Shown one piece after another: positions 34,861 to 47,662 of a DNA stretch of 64,000 nucleotides (positions within the stretch are counted from its first letter, which is position 1; each line of letters starts with the position of its first letter). The stretch covers positions 1,426,001 through 1,490,000 of the forward strand of contig NW_023503373.1 of NCBI RefSeq assembly GCF_014529535.1, given 5' to 3'. Below the pieces are notes generated by a model. The model was not told the origin of the DNA, ran no database searches, and was given only the letters and a program-made list of their open reading frames with translations. The position numbers and the translations under genes were made by a program. This DNA is from Bradysia coprophila (lineage: Eukaryota; Arthropoda; Insecta; Diptera; Sciaridae).

Positions 34861-34867
34861 TAAAGCT
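34861..34867 (-). promoter_or_regulatory. Brd-box in the 3' UTR
   Basis: AGCTTTA on the minus strand, the exact Brd-box heptamer described for Bearded and E(spl) family transcripts, about 470 bp past the stop codon. Confidence 0.45.
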
Positions 34868-35338
34868 TCTTGAAGTTATACAAAATTAAGTCTTTCTCTA
34901 CTAAAAAACAAATAATAATAAAAAAAACATTTTGAGATCGTCTTAATCAATTGAATTACGATAAGAAAAAAACAAAACAAATTTACGGTTAATTATTTGG
35001 ATTTTTTGTAAAAAATTCTACACGTTTTTACTGGCATTGATTCCACACTTTAACTTAAAAACAAAAATATTTCGAAAGGAAAAATCATCGAAAATAAATA
35101 AAAAAAATTCTACGGCATCGTTCGTATTTCAAGTGACATTATTTCAACAAATTATTCAGTCACTCTCGTTTAATTGATTTGCCATTTAAAATTTTTCTCT
35201 TTCTCTATATCAAACGAAAAGAATAATCCTACGAAACCGAAAATCTTCTTTTAAAACACTATATACTTTGCACTGTTCGTTTAAAAAAAAAAAAACTTTT
35301 TTTTGGTTCGGGCACTTAATTAATTCACGGTTGAGATT

Positions 35339-36177
35339 TTACCATGGGCGCCAAACTGGTTCTTTCGACGGTTGTGCAACTTTAAGAAGTCCCTGATGAT
35401 GCGATGTGATACTATTCAAACTGGTATATTCCATTGGTCGGGGTGATGGGGTCGAACTGCTGTGACCCGATCGAGATGATGCCGGTGTCAATGGCATTGT
35501 GTAATGACTTTCACTGCATACGGATGGTGAGGTCGGTGGTGAATACAAAGTTTGTCCAACTTGGATGGACAGTGGTTGAACTTTGTCCAAATCGTTGAGT
35601 CGGTGAGCCAAATGTTCCATTAGATTTGTTCCCAATTGAATGTCAACGTATGGGGTAGAGGCCAGGCAACGAGATACCTCTTTGGCTGCATGCTCGAAAC
35701 CGGCACGGAATCTGTCGGAATCGACGACACGATTGGCTGATAAGCGTTGATGACGTCTCAATTTGTGCAAATGACGAACGGTCAATTCTAGAAACAAAAA
35801 TAGAATAAAATTAGTGAATGAGTTTTGATTGCAATGTAGGAATTTTGGTGAAGCCAATGTCAACAAAAAATGGACTTTGTAAGTTTCGAATAAATTCACA
35901 CAAAATTTGAAATTTAATTACAAGAACTGATCGATTGATTGAATTGATAATTACCTAGAATATCAGCTTTTTCCAATTTCGAAACATTTTCGCCTTCCGA
36001 CTGTAGAGCTGTGACCATCAGCTCTTTCAATTCGTCCAAACAACGATTGATTCTTGCACGACGTTTGCGTTCTAGCATCGGTTTCATCACTTTACGATAT
36101 TGATATGTTCTGGACACTGGTTCCAATGGTGCCGGTCCCTTGACAATAACTGATTCTTGCGTATTTGTATATGCCAT
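35339..36177 (-). CDS. E(spl)-HLH: Enhancer-of-split/HES-type bHLH-Orange transcriptional repressor
   Basis: Nuclear repressor that carries out Notch signalling by binding E/N-box DNA and recruiting Groucho. Exons 35955-36177 and 35339-35787 join (phase 1, GT-AG) into 223 aa. The bHLH at about 28-85 has the Pro-containing basic region typical of the family ([18 protein letters not shown]) and the LEKADIL/ELTV end of helix 2, where the intron falls. The Orange domain is at about 100-141 ([16 protein letters not shown]...LMEHLAHRL). A Ser/Pro/Thr-rich tail and C-terminal WRPW (220-223) bind Groucho. Start at MAYTN by comparison with family N-termini; an in-frame ATG 30 nt upstream would add 10 residues. 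Basic-region sequence is nearest to the mbeta/mgamma type, but the exact orthology is not claimed. Upstream SPS and 3' K/Brd boxes support Notch and microRNA control. Drosophila E(spl) bHLH genes lack introns; this one has one. Confidence 0.96.
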
Positions 36178-36379
36178 TTTAAACAAAATATTTTTTTCTT
36201 CCTTCACTTCACAAAATCAAACAACGAAAAAATTTTCACTCAAATTCGCTTCTGCCGTTAAAAACTGTTTCGTGTTACCACTATATACGAGTTCGTATAA
36301 TACTGTGTTCGAAAAAATATTGTGTGTATAACGTTCGCTCTCTCAACGAGATATGTTAACTGTTCAAGAACTGAATTCT

Positions 36380-36417
36380 GAATGATGAAAAACATGCCTA
36401 ATGCCATGCCTTTTATA
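36380..36417 (-). promoter_or_regulatory. Core promoter of the E(spl)-type gene
   Basis: TATAAAAG on the minus strand at 36410-36417 is followed about 30 bp downstream by TCATTC (36380-36385), a match to the initiator TCAKTY. Transcription would start near 36383, giving a 5' UTR of about 205 nt. Confidence 0.65.
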
Positions 36418-36439
36418 AGCAAGTCAGGTATTCACCACT

Positions 36440-36470
36440 CGTGGGAAACTGTTTTAGAGTATTTCTCACA
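36440..36470. promoter_or_regulatory. Su(H) paired site (SPS)
   Basis: CGTGGGAAA on plus (36440-36448) and TGTGAGAAA on minus (36462-36470) both match YGTGRGAAM. They face each other with 15 bp between GTGGGAA and TTCTCAC, inside the 15-17 bp window known for cooperative Su(H)/Notch dimer sites. They lie about 57-87 bp upstream of the proposed start. An N-box CACGAG (36469-36474) overlaps the second site, possibly for autorepression. Confidence 0.85.
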
Positions 36471-36481
36471 CGAGCTGTGGC

Positions 36482-36502
36482 CACCTGTGATTGTTGCAGC
36501 TG
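36482..36502. promoter_or_regulatory. E-boxes next to the SPS (candidate proneural A sites)
   Basis: CACCTG at 36482-36487 (ACAGGTGG on minus) and CAGCTG at 36497-36502 (GCAGCTGC) lie 12 and 27 bp beyond the SPS. With the SPS they form the SPS+A arrangement that lets proneural activators and Notch act together at E(spl) promoters. Confidence 0.6.
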
Positions 36503-38411
36503 CCGTTTTTCTGTTTCCCTCTTTATTCGTCGTTCGTTTAGTTGATATCGTTACCATTAGGCCAGCGCATTCATTCCTTGTTCAACACATCGCATTGCAG
36601 AGTATGTGTTTTATATATGTTTTATATTAACACCGAGTTATAACAGAGAATTTTCAGTCAATCCCCTTATTCATCGTGCAGTCATGGTTCTTTAGAGCTA
36701 TACCAGTCATCTTCATGTTTCTATATAGGTATAGTTTTGTTGCATATACGTGTAGCCGTCCGTATATAGTATAGATATATGCACGTATATGAAACACTTA
36801 ATCATGGAAATTTGTCTCATTGCTTGCTGACTGTAGAATAGTTGTTGTTGTACGTATATATACGTATATGGTGCCGATTCACATTTATGAAGAATTCAAA
36901 CGAATTTGTTACTTTTCAATCGGTAGGTAGGTTGGGTATATATAGATAGATTTTTTTTAAAAATAAAATGAAATTACAGAAGACGAATACAATTAAGAGA
37001 TTGAAAGATGAGGAAAAAAAACATGTATACGACCGTCACACTTATGACACGGGTACTGGCACGGTATTTGAATTTTATACCAAAGTCGATTGTCGATTTA
37101 TGATTATTTATGCATTATTGATAATCGACATTTAGTTCAACATTTAGAGTATATATTGTAGCACGTATAGATAAGCGTGGCTCGCGATTTGTGGAAAGGA
37201 AGAATGAATTTGTGGGATTGGCAAAAGAACTCGAAAAGGTCACACTTTGAATTATATCACATTGAGTACAGAAGACTTTCCATTTTGCTAAGACATTAAA
37301 AAGGGTTTCTTAAAAATTCAATTGAGCCGAGAGTTTAGCTTTTATCTTCGAAAATAATTTGCATCGAATGCATATCAAGTGTAGTTAAAAACTGTAATCT
37401 CGGCTTACGTTTAAAACTCCCATTTCAAAATAAGTAGACGTTTAACACAGAAAACAGTATCGCCAGAGATTGATTGATCGTTCATGGTCAACGCAGAAAA
37501 AAACAAAATTATATTTCGCGATCATATCAATTTTAACATGACTACCAAATACGTGATTCCTTTGATAATAAATGGTTAGATGATCAAAATCAAGATCGCA
37601 TAATTGAAAGCATGAATTTGTTGATCGTATTTTGATTGTATGATCGTTCTATTGATCGATGGTGTGCACGGAACGTATACGGCGTATTATTTACCATAAA
37701 AATATCGTTTTAAATTAACTTCTATATAACTTCTTGTCTTTAATCGATTTTGGTCTTATGCTTACATGAAATTCTAATAACCGTGTGGCGTCAGATTGAT
37801 GGTTACTTATACGGATATTTGTTACTTTTATCATTATGGAGATGAATTTTGAAAACAACAACAAAAAAATCGTACGCCGATTGCTTGATGGATTGATGGA
37901 CAGAACTTTGAAAATAATATTTCTTTAGCTCTTCTCGTATGTTTGATTAAGATTGAAAACATGGAAATGAGTAATTGTTTTCTGTACAATTTGATGAAAG
38001 GTTTACGATGTTAGACCTGTATGATTATGGCAGCTGTTATATCTATATTAAACACGTATTAATAGAAGCGCAATTGGAAATTCATTTTGTATACTTTCTC
38101 GAGTTTTAATTTTCTTCAAATTTCAAACTGAGATTCTATAGAATTAATTACATTTCGGTGCTAGAAGTGTGTGGATTACGCTACCATATGGCTTTTTATG
38201 CTTGTAATACTACACAATTCGGGTATATACACCAGACTGGTCAAACTAAAAAAAATTCGTTAGCCTTTCTCTTACAAGACGATGTCACTGCAGCATTCTT
38301 CGACAGAAATCAATCCGGGTTAAATAAGAAAACACAAAATGTTCATATTGTAGATAGTACTCCTGAATCTATTACTTCTTCAAAGAATTCGATTCGAATA
38401 CTTAGAACATA

Positions 38412-38530
38412 TTGATCCAGAATCCTTTACTTCATTTGTTTTGATATAATATTTTCAAATTAATTTATAAGAACACAATAAACAGCCAGAGCTCATTGTT
38501 TATTTTCGTCCTCTGTCGTCAACAGATGCC
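38412..38530 (-). repeat. Dispersed ATCTGTTATCGAC-family repeat, copy 3
   Basis: On minus: GCATCTGTTGACGACAGAGG at the head, GACGAAAATAA next, and AAAACAAATGAAGTAAAGGA with GGATCAA at the tail. Confidence 0.7.
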
Positions 38531-41500
38531 ATATATATGTCCTTAAAACAATAACAAGATTCAATCTGTTCGTTCATATGAATTTATTAATTTCAATTAA
38601 TAGTTTCTAATTCATACTTACAAGAATGCGCTCATATCACAAGTATGTGGTAAATTGTAAATGGAAAACACTGGAAATTTCAGTAAATAAATTCAGAATG
38701 TATTTATTGCATGTTAAAAAAGAAGACTCGTGCACGTGACTGCCGTCTGTAATATTGGAATTCGATGGTTGATTTAAGTTTAATACAATTTATTCGATGT
38801 CACCTAAGACGGTTTACGTTTCATTCTTTAGACTCCGCCGTTTCTGATTAAAAAAGCATTGGAAAATTCGAAGCAGAAAAGAATTCAAAAATTTCCCACA
38901 CGATTCGGAAATTGTTTTGGTTTATTTCGAATAATTTTTTAAATTTTATAGCTAAGACCTCGAGTAAGACCAGCGATGTTTTAGAAATTAGTAGCGCCAC
39001 ATCATGAGATATATATTTATATTTGTTACGTGTATAGTTAAATGATATCCGTTTCAATTTACGCAATAATTTGAATGAGAAATTTCGTAACAACAGCACG
39101 GGACGGAAAAGATCAATTACATTGTTAATGTAATATGAAAGAAATTATGTTGATTGACGTCGACCAAATTACATAGAATTTCACTACTTTCAGCAATGTA
39201 CTTCTATATAAACAATCGGACAGTATATCATTGTAAAAAGAAGTATTTCTATTATTCAAATGTACAAGAGGTATTCTACTGTAGAATTTCTACACCTATA
39301 CCGACGTGAAAGACTAAATAGTAAACAACTCGTTGCTTTTGACGCAACACTATTTGATTAACTTCAAATTTGTTGTTTCTCTCAGTTTCATTAATGCAAA
39401 TATACTTAACGTTGTATCGCTTGGGTTTTCGGTACTGAAACAATTGAAATACGTGAAACACTATTTAGTTAATAACAATTTTTTATGGTAATACAGACAC
39501 GTTAGAACTACAGTACGCATTATTGCACGGTGAAATGTTTTGCACAAGCACATATGGCTGTGTTTTTGGTTGACGTCAATATTATATTAAAAATAGTGAG
39601 GATAACAAGTACCTGCGAAGCAACAAACTGTTGACGAATATCGACGTAATCGTAGTAAGGTCATCAATCCAACATCGATACGTATGTGTATCTGAGGTAT
39701 TATTGCGCAAAATCTCCGAAGGGATTCTGTCTGTGACCAAAGGAGTATCTAAAATAATTTACCAAATCTTCATGTAATCTTCATTCTAAAGCCAGTTATG
39801 TTTTAGCTCATGATTATTTTGTGGTTTTACAATTTAATGAATAAGCACTCGTCTTCAAGTTGCATCTCGTACAAGAATTACCAAACCAATTTATAAGACT
39901 CGTGATTATTACAGTCAGTTGTTTTACCTGCGACGTCACTACAATTGCTTTTAATTTTAACCAACCGAAGTGCATAAATTGGCGAAAATCATTGAGCCAG
40001 CTACACATAAACAATAACCCTAAAGTCAAGCGCGCAATACATTTATTGTTATTATTTTATGTGGTCATGAAGAAGATGTGCTGAAGTGATGCATAAAACA
40101 AGAAGATGCTGCATGCGCGAGACTTTTTTTTTGTGCAAATAATGACGCCGAATAAATCTGTAGTAGCAATGATAACACGAGTATTCTGTATGTAACTATG
40201 TTTATAAATAAGATTTATAAGAATGGAGTAAAAGGAAGGTACAAGAAAAGCCAGAAGACGATTTATAAATTACATACAAATCGACCTATAAAATTGGTTA
40301 AGGTTACAACATTGTATGCTACGTGCTGTATAGCAAGACGCGTTCGTTGGTTGTGTTCAATTTTCTGTTCTTCGTATAGCATACTGGGCAATTGCCCATT
40401 ACATTATGCCATAAGATCTCAAAGAAATTAAATAATATGCGAAAGAACGAATGCAAAATTGGCCATATCTGATTTCGAATTTTGTGGTTGTTGGGCATAT
40501 TTAAATTCGGCACGTTGTGTGCAAAATGATACGGTTGGATTTCCAAAAAAAGGTATTATAACGTTCTGCCGAAAGTATAATGTTAAATATGTGGGTCTAA
40601 CGGGTAGATTACTAGTGGTGGATATATTTCTTCCTCATGAAAAATGACTAGATGATAAACGATTTATTACCGATCTAATCATTCAATACGTATTTTTATC
40701 CACTGACGGGTCATACCTCGACCACCATTCCTATGCTTGTTATTACAACATTCATTTCTAAGTAATTTTAAGTGGGAGTCAGTAAAAGAAGCCCGTATAC
40801 CCACTCAAAACACGACCACTATGTGACCACGTTAGATCAATTTCATCATTTTTTTTCTTCTTCTTTTTCTAAACCACAGGGTTATTTAAGGCATATAATT
40901 AAGTCATAAGATATTTAAAAATTAAATGAAGACCACACTGGTGATCATGTTTACAATTTTCAGTCAAACCAACAAAAAACCAACCGTAACAACAACAACA
41001 ACCTCGACAACATCAACGAACATCAATCTCTATGCTCTCTTAATTTATGTAAATGATCGTTCTAATGGATCAATCTTCCTTCATAAAACAATAATAATTG
41101 TATCATTATGTCCGAGCTTATGATTTTAATGGCCGCTTTATACTTTGTTTAAGACAAAATCAACAATCTTCCCCTATACAATTAAAAGGAAATCGAATTA
41201 ATCTCGAAACGGCAATCTTTTAGTATACAAACGAGAAAAAAAAGCCAGATTCGGTCGTACGCACAAAATTAAAATAGAATGATTTTGATACTATCAACCT
41301 TATTACTGGATGCGAACGGCTCGATTAATCATAAATTTTCTTCGGATACACCGGTGGTCGTAGTTTTTTTTATCTCAAATAAAATACTATTTGGAGAGGT
41401 AGAAATTTCTTTTAAAAATTCGAATGTGAGAGCAACGAGAACATTTATCACAACACCGTAATAAATGTCCTGAAGTCCTTTGGATATGTACGTGGCTAAC

Positions 41501-42654
41501 TATCGAAAATCAGACAAAAATGGCTTCATTATATCATAATTATCTGTTTAACGAAAAAAAATTTGTTTAACCTTCCGTACAACCTAAACATACGCACAAT
41601 CAAAGAATCTCTTAACTCAAAAATAAAGTCGAAAAAAGTAAAAGATCGAATCGCAATTATCGGTGTTTTCTGGGTGGCCCATTTTATAACCTGTCTTCAA
41701 CATTACCGTATAATTCAGAATTTAATTAGATTATATTAGCAATAATTTTAAGGCAGGAAACATGATGCTCACTCCGTGAAGCCGAAATTATAATAAAGCT
41801 TTTGTTTTAGTAATTTTTTTGGTACGTTTGCGAGTCCATCAATGTTACTACCATTTTATGGACATATTAATCGCTGCAATTATTTTACTTTAATATTATC
41901 GGAATTTCATTACGGGAGGTCCTTCAATTTTTGAAAGTGTGGTCAATTTTCAATTTTATTTTTTGAAAAAGGGTTCAAAGTTTGAGGTTACTTGGTTCCA
42001 ATATCTACAGAATTTTTATTAAGTTTTTGTTATCACGTATCTTTGTGGACGCAAAACTTTAAACAACTTCAACTGCAACTGCATTAGAATATTTAAATCT
42101 GATAAAAGGTAACTCTTATCATTCGGTTACTTTACAATGGCACATCGGCATGAACTTGCAAATATTTAAATATCCGCATTCCTTTTAAAAATAATAAACA
42201 AATTGTGGTAGAAAAAACATAGAGATCTGCACTGATTTTAAAACTTCCTTCCGTTATTTACATTTTATTTTTTGGATTTTATGTTTTTTTCATTACGGTA
42301 AATATGTGGAATTACCTGAACAACGACATGTACGACGGTGAAGTGTATACAACTTAAAATGTTTTGTCTGGTTGTTTGCATAGTACTTGAAAAAACAATT
42401 ACAAGGGATGGTTTCTCAAGAACAGTTGTACAAGTGATTTTACGATTCATAAGTGAAAATTGTGTGTAAAATCAGGTACTCACAGTCGATTTACCGTAAA
42501 GTACCGTAAATTTATCAGAATAGAAACAAATGTTTTATCCTAATTCTGATCAGTTTCGTTTTCGGGTAAATAGTTTAAACCGTTTGTTAAAACCTTACAG
42601 TAAGAGCGAAAGTATCGTGATTTATTCATTAAATCTAGTTCTTCCTTTATTTCG

Positions 42655-42752
42655 ATCTTGATCTTTTACTTCAATTGTGGATCATAAATTCTACTATAAG
42701 ACATTACTCGCCAGATCCTAAAGCTTATTTTAACATCGTTGTCGATAACATA
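42655..42752 (-). repeat. Dispersed ATCTGTTATCGAC-family repeat, copy 4
   Basis: On minus: ATGTTATCGACAACGATG at the head and GAAGTAAAAGATCAAGATCG at the tail, with a shorter middle than the copies at 30597 and 54547. Confidence 0.6.
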
Positions 42753-43061
42753 TTTAATTTAATTTTATTTTATTTATCAATAATCAGTGGCGTAGAGCTA
42801 CTGATAACAACATATGAGATATAACAAATTTATCGTACAGAATGAATCGAAATAATACACAAATATCGTCAATCAAGAGTGACGGTCGTCAATAAAAGAA
42901 ATGGCGAAGCGAAGTCACTCAGGCGCATTAATTTAAGCCTAAATAAAAAACGATTGAAAAGTCTAGATAAAGTAATCAGTTCAAATAATCCGTAATTAGT
43001 TCGGTGATGATTTAGCCTGAAAAATTCATGGTGCCTCATAGCACGTTAAGGCAAGGGTTGA

Positions 43062-43218
43062 ATGCTGAATCATAAAATAAAAACACTTTCTTATTCTTGA
43101 GGAGAACAGAAATACTGCAGAACCAGTTGCATTCAGCTACCACGAGACCAGTTGCAGTTAGCATAGTACCTTGTTTTCCGCAAGAATAAGAAAGTGTTTT
43201 TGTTTTATGATTCAGTAT
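43062..43218. mobile_element. MITE-like palindrome with about 40-bp arms
   Basis: CTGAATCATAAAATAAAAAC (43065) pairs with GTTTTTGTTTTATGATTCAG (to 43215), continuing inward through ACTTTCTTATTCTTG and CAAGAATAAGAAAGT. The centre has two diverged CCAGTTGCA copies. 157 bp, no coding and no clear target duplication. Confidence 0.8.
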
Positions 43219-44552
43219 ATAGAAAGCCAAACTCTTGCTTCAATATAGCAGTGAAATGGCTACATCAACAATTCAAGTATGTGTTCACCGTCCTTGGGGT
43301 TCAGTCTTCAGTAAGTCAAAGTGTTCTAGAAATCTACACTATATCAACAATTAAATCCGATTCGGATCACATCACGAAATATCTGTTGCCTCATTTTACA
43401 GGCATGCAAGGATATTCCTCTTTAGGCTGCCACTATTGCCAAGCTTGACCCTTTCAGTTACATTAACCGACATGCATTGAACTTTACCGGTAATCTCATT
43501 TAACGATTTTCCTTGTACACCAAAACGTGATCGAAAGGTAAACTTACCATGGAAATAGATATGCAATTTAAAGCTGCCTGACTCTTCAGCATAAAAATTA
43601 AGTCATTGACCTAATTAGCATTCAGAAAGAAGACAGAGAAAAAAAAACGTTACCTCAGACTAAAATAACCACAAAATTTATTCTCACGTTATTATAAGCC
43701 ATGCAATGCTATGCCGAACGGATTTGTGTAGTGTTGCTCCATGCTCAATATCAAATGTCATCACGCCGACTTATAAAATTTCACCATGTAAAACATAAAA
43801 TCGAAAACACAAACCGATTAAACAATGAAGAAAAAAAAAAGATTGTAAGTTGAACAACAATATTGTTATTACGGATAACATACACAAGAATGTATAATGT
43901 ACAACAAAAGAATTAAATAAAAAAAGAGATTTTTCAACGAAACAAAAATATTATTAAACAACAACAATCGTTGAAATCAAATTTAAACTGAAATTAATTT
44001 GCTTTATGTTCGTTTTTGTGTTAACTTTAATTTTATTTATTGTTAATATGGGCGCAGCTCGAGCGGCAGTCAAAGGTCGTGGCTAAAAATATTATATTCT
44101 GAATATATAAAAATGAATGAAAAATAATTTATTTTTTCTTTCGCACGCGTTTCGAATATATTATTGAGAGAGGATTTTTTTTCCTCTGTTGTATTCATTT
44201 AATGATATTGTAATTTTATATGTTTATGTTTGCATTATACATTCTTTTGAATAAATTGTGTGAATTGCGTGGATGTAAAGTACTTACGGTGGGTACGTTG
44301 ATATGTTGCCGTTTAGTAAAGATATTCGAACAATTTTCGTACTTTGAAAGTACATATTCAAGCTCAGCTAAAAATACCAAACGGAATGCTGCATAATTTT
44401 CGAGTTTTTTTTTGCATAATGATTTTGGCGAGTGTTAAATTTTAACTAAATGGATTAGACTTAAAGCTTAAAAATGCATAAATTAACTGTATATCTATAG
44501 GTAAATCGTAATCCGTCGAAAATTATATGGAAATTTATTTTTGACAACACAG

Positions 44553-44805
44553 GCGAGAAATTAGTCATTTCTCACCTCAGCTGAAACTTCGGTAGCCTTT
44601 GGTCTGAAAAATGTCGTTACGCTCTGACCACAAACAACACTCTCCACTCTCGAAACGAAATTTCGAACGTTTCTTTCCTAGATTAATAATAGTTATTTGT
44701 TCACTGATGGAAACTCGTTGCACCCTGACCACAAGTCACCCGAGAAAATGAAATTTCCAATCTCTCGAAGTCTCAGCTGAGATGAGAAAATGGATATTTC
44801 CACAC
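44553..44805. mobile_element. Diverged foldback element
   Basis: CATTTCTCACCTCAGCTGAA (near 44566-44585) pairs with the complement of TCTCAGCTGAGATGAGAAAA (near 44771-44790). Two GAAACTTCG/TCGAAGTCTC segments and TCTGACCACAA/CCTGACCACAAG motifs lie inside. About 250 bp. Confidence 0.55.
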
Positions 44806-46229
44806 TACATGCGTCAAAAATCGTACTTTTCATGTTTCAAGCACTTCTTTGGAAGCCATCAGCAAGTAAAATCCATTACATAGCTCGTGATAAAAATGAA
44901 AAGTCTCGTATTAGTGTGTTTTTCAGCTTCGTCTCGGATCAACAAAATTCACACGAAAACTCTTCCTTTCACTTTTTAATCCCTAGTTATGTAAAATACT
45001 ATTATCCACTCAATAGACAATAAAACAATTGTTTGAATGACATTTCTATTGAGAAAAGAAAAAGTCCAGTTGGTGAGAAGAAAATATAACTTTTCTTACT
45101 TAAACTGTCACTTTGTTTATGTTTCCATTATTGGTTTGTTAATTGATGTTTTTTGTTTCGTCAAGAAAACGGTAAATCACACCCCGCACATACGAAAAAC
45201 GTTGCGTCCACCTCTGGGAGAAATATGAATGTCTTAAAACGGAATTGCGGCCATCGCTTCGCGTCCACTCGCTCTTATATTGGAATTTCTGCCCCTCGGT
45301 AAACAAATAACTATGTCTACGAGACTCGGAAATGATAAAATTACTTCATTTGTGTATGGCATCAATTGACTATAAAATATCCACCGAAATGACAATAATA
45401 TATTAAGTGTTTGCTGTACACATTCCATCTAAGTATATTTTACCAGATAAAATTGAATGCAAGCCAGCAAGCAACTAATCAAAGACATTTCCATATAAAT
45501 AAGCGGAATTGCGCGTGCTTTGAATAAAGTGTTTTATTACAAACTCGATCTAATCTTTAAAGCTTTTAAATTCATTCAATTTATTTATGAACGTTGTTCG
45601 GTTGAAAGACATAATATTCTCGAGTTGTAATAAAATAATTTTATTGTGCCATCTCCATTGCATATCATCTTTTATGATTGCAATAAAAAAGAAACGATAT
45701 AAAATGATAAAGACAAAATTTATAAATATTAATTCGACATAGTCGTTGCATATGGTGTGTATCATTATAGATTTACTTATCGCGTCACTCATCGCCAATA
45801 GTTTCTGACTAATTCAAATATAATTTGTCAATTCTGCATTAATCATCCAACTAACCGAGAAAACTAATCAACATCGTATGATGGGCTCAATACAAAAAAA
45901 AAAATCAAAAAAAACCCGCAACCACTAAAAGAAATCACTTCTCAACCGCAAAACGTTATCTTCTTCTTCCACCGTTGAAGTTCTTATTAATTCGATAATT
46001 TCAATATTTTTCCTTTCACATAGGTACCACAATCCATCATATCTTTTGCGTATACAAACTGTGTGGTGTTATTTATATTCTACCGAAGAGCATACACCTA
46101 TCCTATAACCCGCAACACACAATTTTATAACTACATAATATTCGTTGTGTTACACACACATACCCTTCGAATCCAACAACCATGACTGCATACCATGCGT
46201 CTCACTATATTGAACATTTCCTGTCCGAT

Positions 46230-46251
46230 CGTGGGAACTATGAGCAGGTGG
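46230..46251 (+). promoter_or_regulatory. Distal Su(H) match beside a proneural-type E-box
   Basis: CGTGGGAAC (46230-46238) fits YGTGRGAAM; five bases on, GCAGGTGG (46244-46251) fits the proneural consensus GCAGSTGK. Candidate Notch/proneural element 10 kb upstream of the E(spl)-type gene; untested. Confidence 0.35.
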
Positions 46252-47510
46252 AGATTTGCCGAGAGAAGAGGTTTTTTTTTCTTATCAAATTAAAATTCAC
46301 ATTATACGAATATAAGGTATGTTGTGAGGTATTAATGCACCGATTGTTAGTTGTTGTGTATAAGAACGTAATACTTTGGAGAAGGAAAAAAAATTGTATA
46401 TTTGTTAGAGGAGACGACGTTCAGAATAAGAATAAGAATTATTGTAAGCATAAGAGCCATGATGTTGATGATGATATAAAATAACACATATAGAATTGCA
46501 AATATAATATCTTTGTGTGCTTTTTTTCAATGTTATTTGCCGTTGTTGTTGTTGTTGCATACCGAATAAAGGATGTTCTCATAAAAATGTGGCGGCACAG
46601 CGGTGTGATGAGCAAATTCATTGACAGATTTAAGAAGAATATAGGTAAAAGATAAGTGATTTTTTTGTAGTTTGTTTTAACGGACAGGCAGTCTTCTTTT
46701 TTTTTGTTGCTCATACTTAACTTATTTATGTTAAGATTTAAAGTATGTGCATTTGTTTCGGACATTATAAGCATTTTATTTTGTCTGCTTACGATGCATT
46801 TTTGCTGCAGACTGAATTAATTGTGCTGCCGTTTACTTTTGATCAATTTCTGAAATCACGCGAAAAACACGATTTGTAACAGAAAAATGAAGTCTTGAAA
46901 TTAATTAATTATTGAGTGCGGTGAGGTAATAAATTTATGGGAAACTGTGGGGGAGCTAGATGCAATTTTGTCAGCCATGCAAATAGTTTCTAATTGTGGT
47001 AATAACATGGTATTCAGGTCAGGTGGTTGAATCAGGAGAGATTAACAGAAATTACATGCAAAAAATGGTGTCACAATGCTCACAGTGGCTTAGAACGTCT
47101 TTATTGAAAATTAATAAGTTTGAATATTTGCTCAATTTCTTCTAACTTAGTTCACTGAATCGAATTGTCAAGCCAATGTAAATAGACTCATTCGTTCTCG
47201 CTCCGTTTTTTGTTTTCTAACTATGAAAGAACAGTCATCAATGTGTAGATACCAGCCTTGCCAATTGAGGTGGAAAATATTCAAAGTCGATCAGACGCGC
47301 CGGCTTCGATTTTGCAGCACATGGGGGGGAGACAATTATCCACGCAAGGACAGAAATCTGTTTTGGTTGCTACTTCCTAATGTAATGTCAAAACTATCCT
47401 CTCGTTTCTTCGTGGCGTTGTCTCCCACAATCTTTTCTATGGGGGACAGTTCTCCCTATAGCTCACGTACACAGGCGCTAAAGGTACACTTTTTAGAAAC
47501 TGCTAGAAAT

Positions 47511-47662
47511 CTGTTATCGACAATGACAACAAAAATAAGGAATAACCTCTGGCCTCAGTTCTAATTATGTAGTAAAATGTTTGTTAAAACCATTGAAGTG
47601 AAAGATTCATATCTGACAATGATGAGTAATTTTAACAAATGAAGTAATAGATTTGATGATTA
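47511..47662 (+). repeat. Dispersed ATCTGTTATCGAC-family repeat, copy 5
   Basis: Head AATCTGTTATCGACAATGAC with AACAAAAATAAGGAAT; tail ACAAATGAAGTAATAGATTT. The head-to-tail distance of about 150 bp resembles the long copies. Confidence 0.75.

Larger units (their letters stand above)
36503..43061. other. Gene-free upstream region of the E(spl)-type gene, part 1
   Basis: AT-rich, no credible exon. Contains (TA)/(ACGTATAT)-rich tracts at 36720-36875, a Su(H) consensus match at 38892-38900 (TGTGGGAAA on minus), and dispersed repeats at 38412-38530 and 42655-42752. May include enhancers; nothing else can be assigned. Confidence 0.5.

Noticed and set aside
47223..47564. 113-codon plus frame, somewhat GC-richer
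   Set aside because: No motif, no splice partner, and it runs into a dispersed repeat copy.
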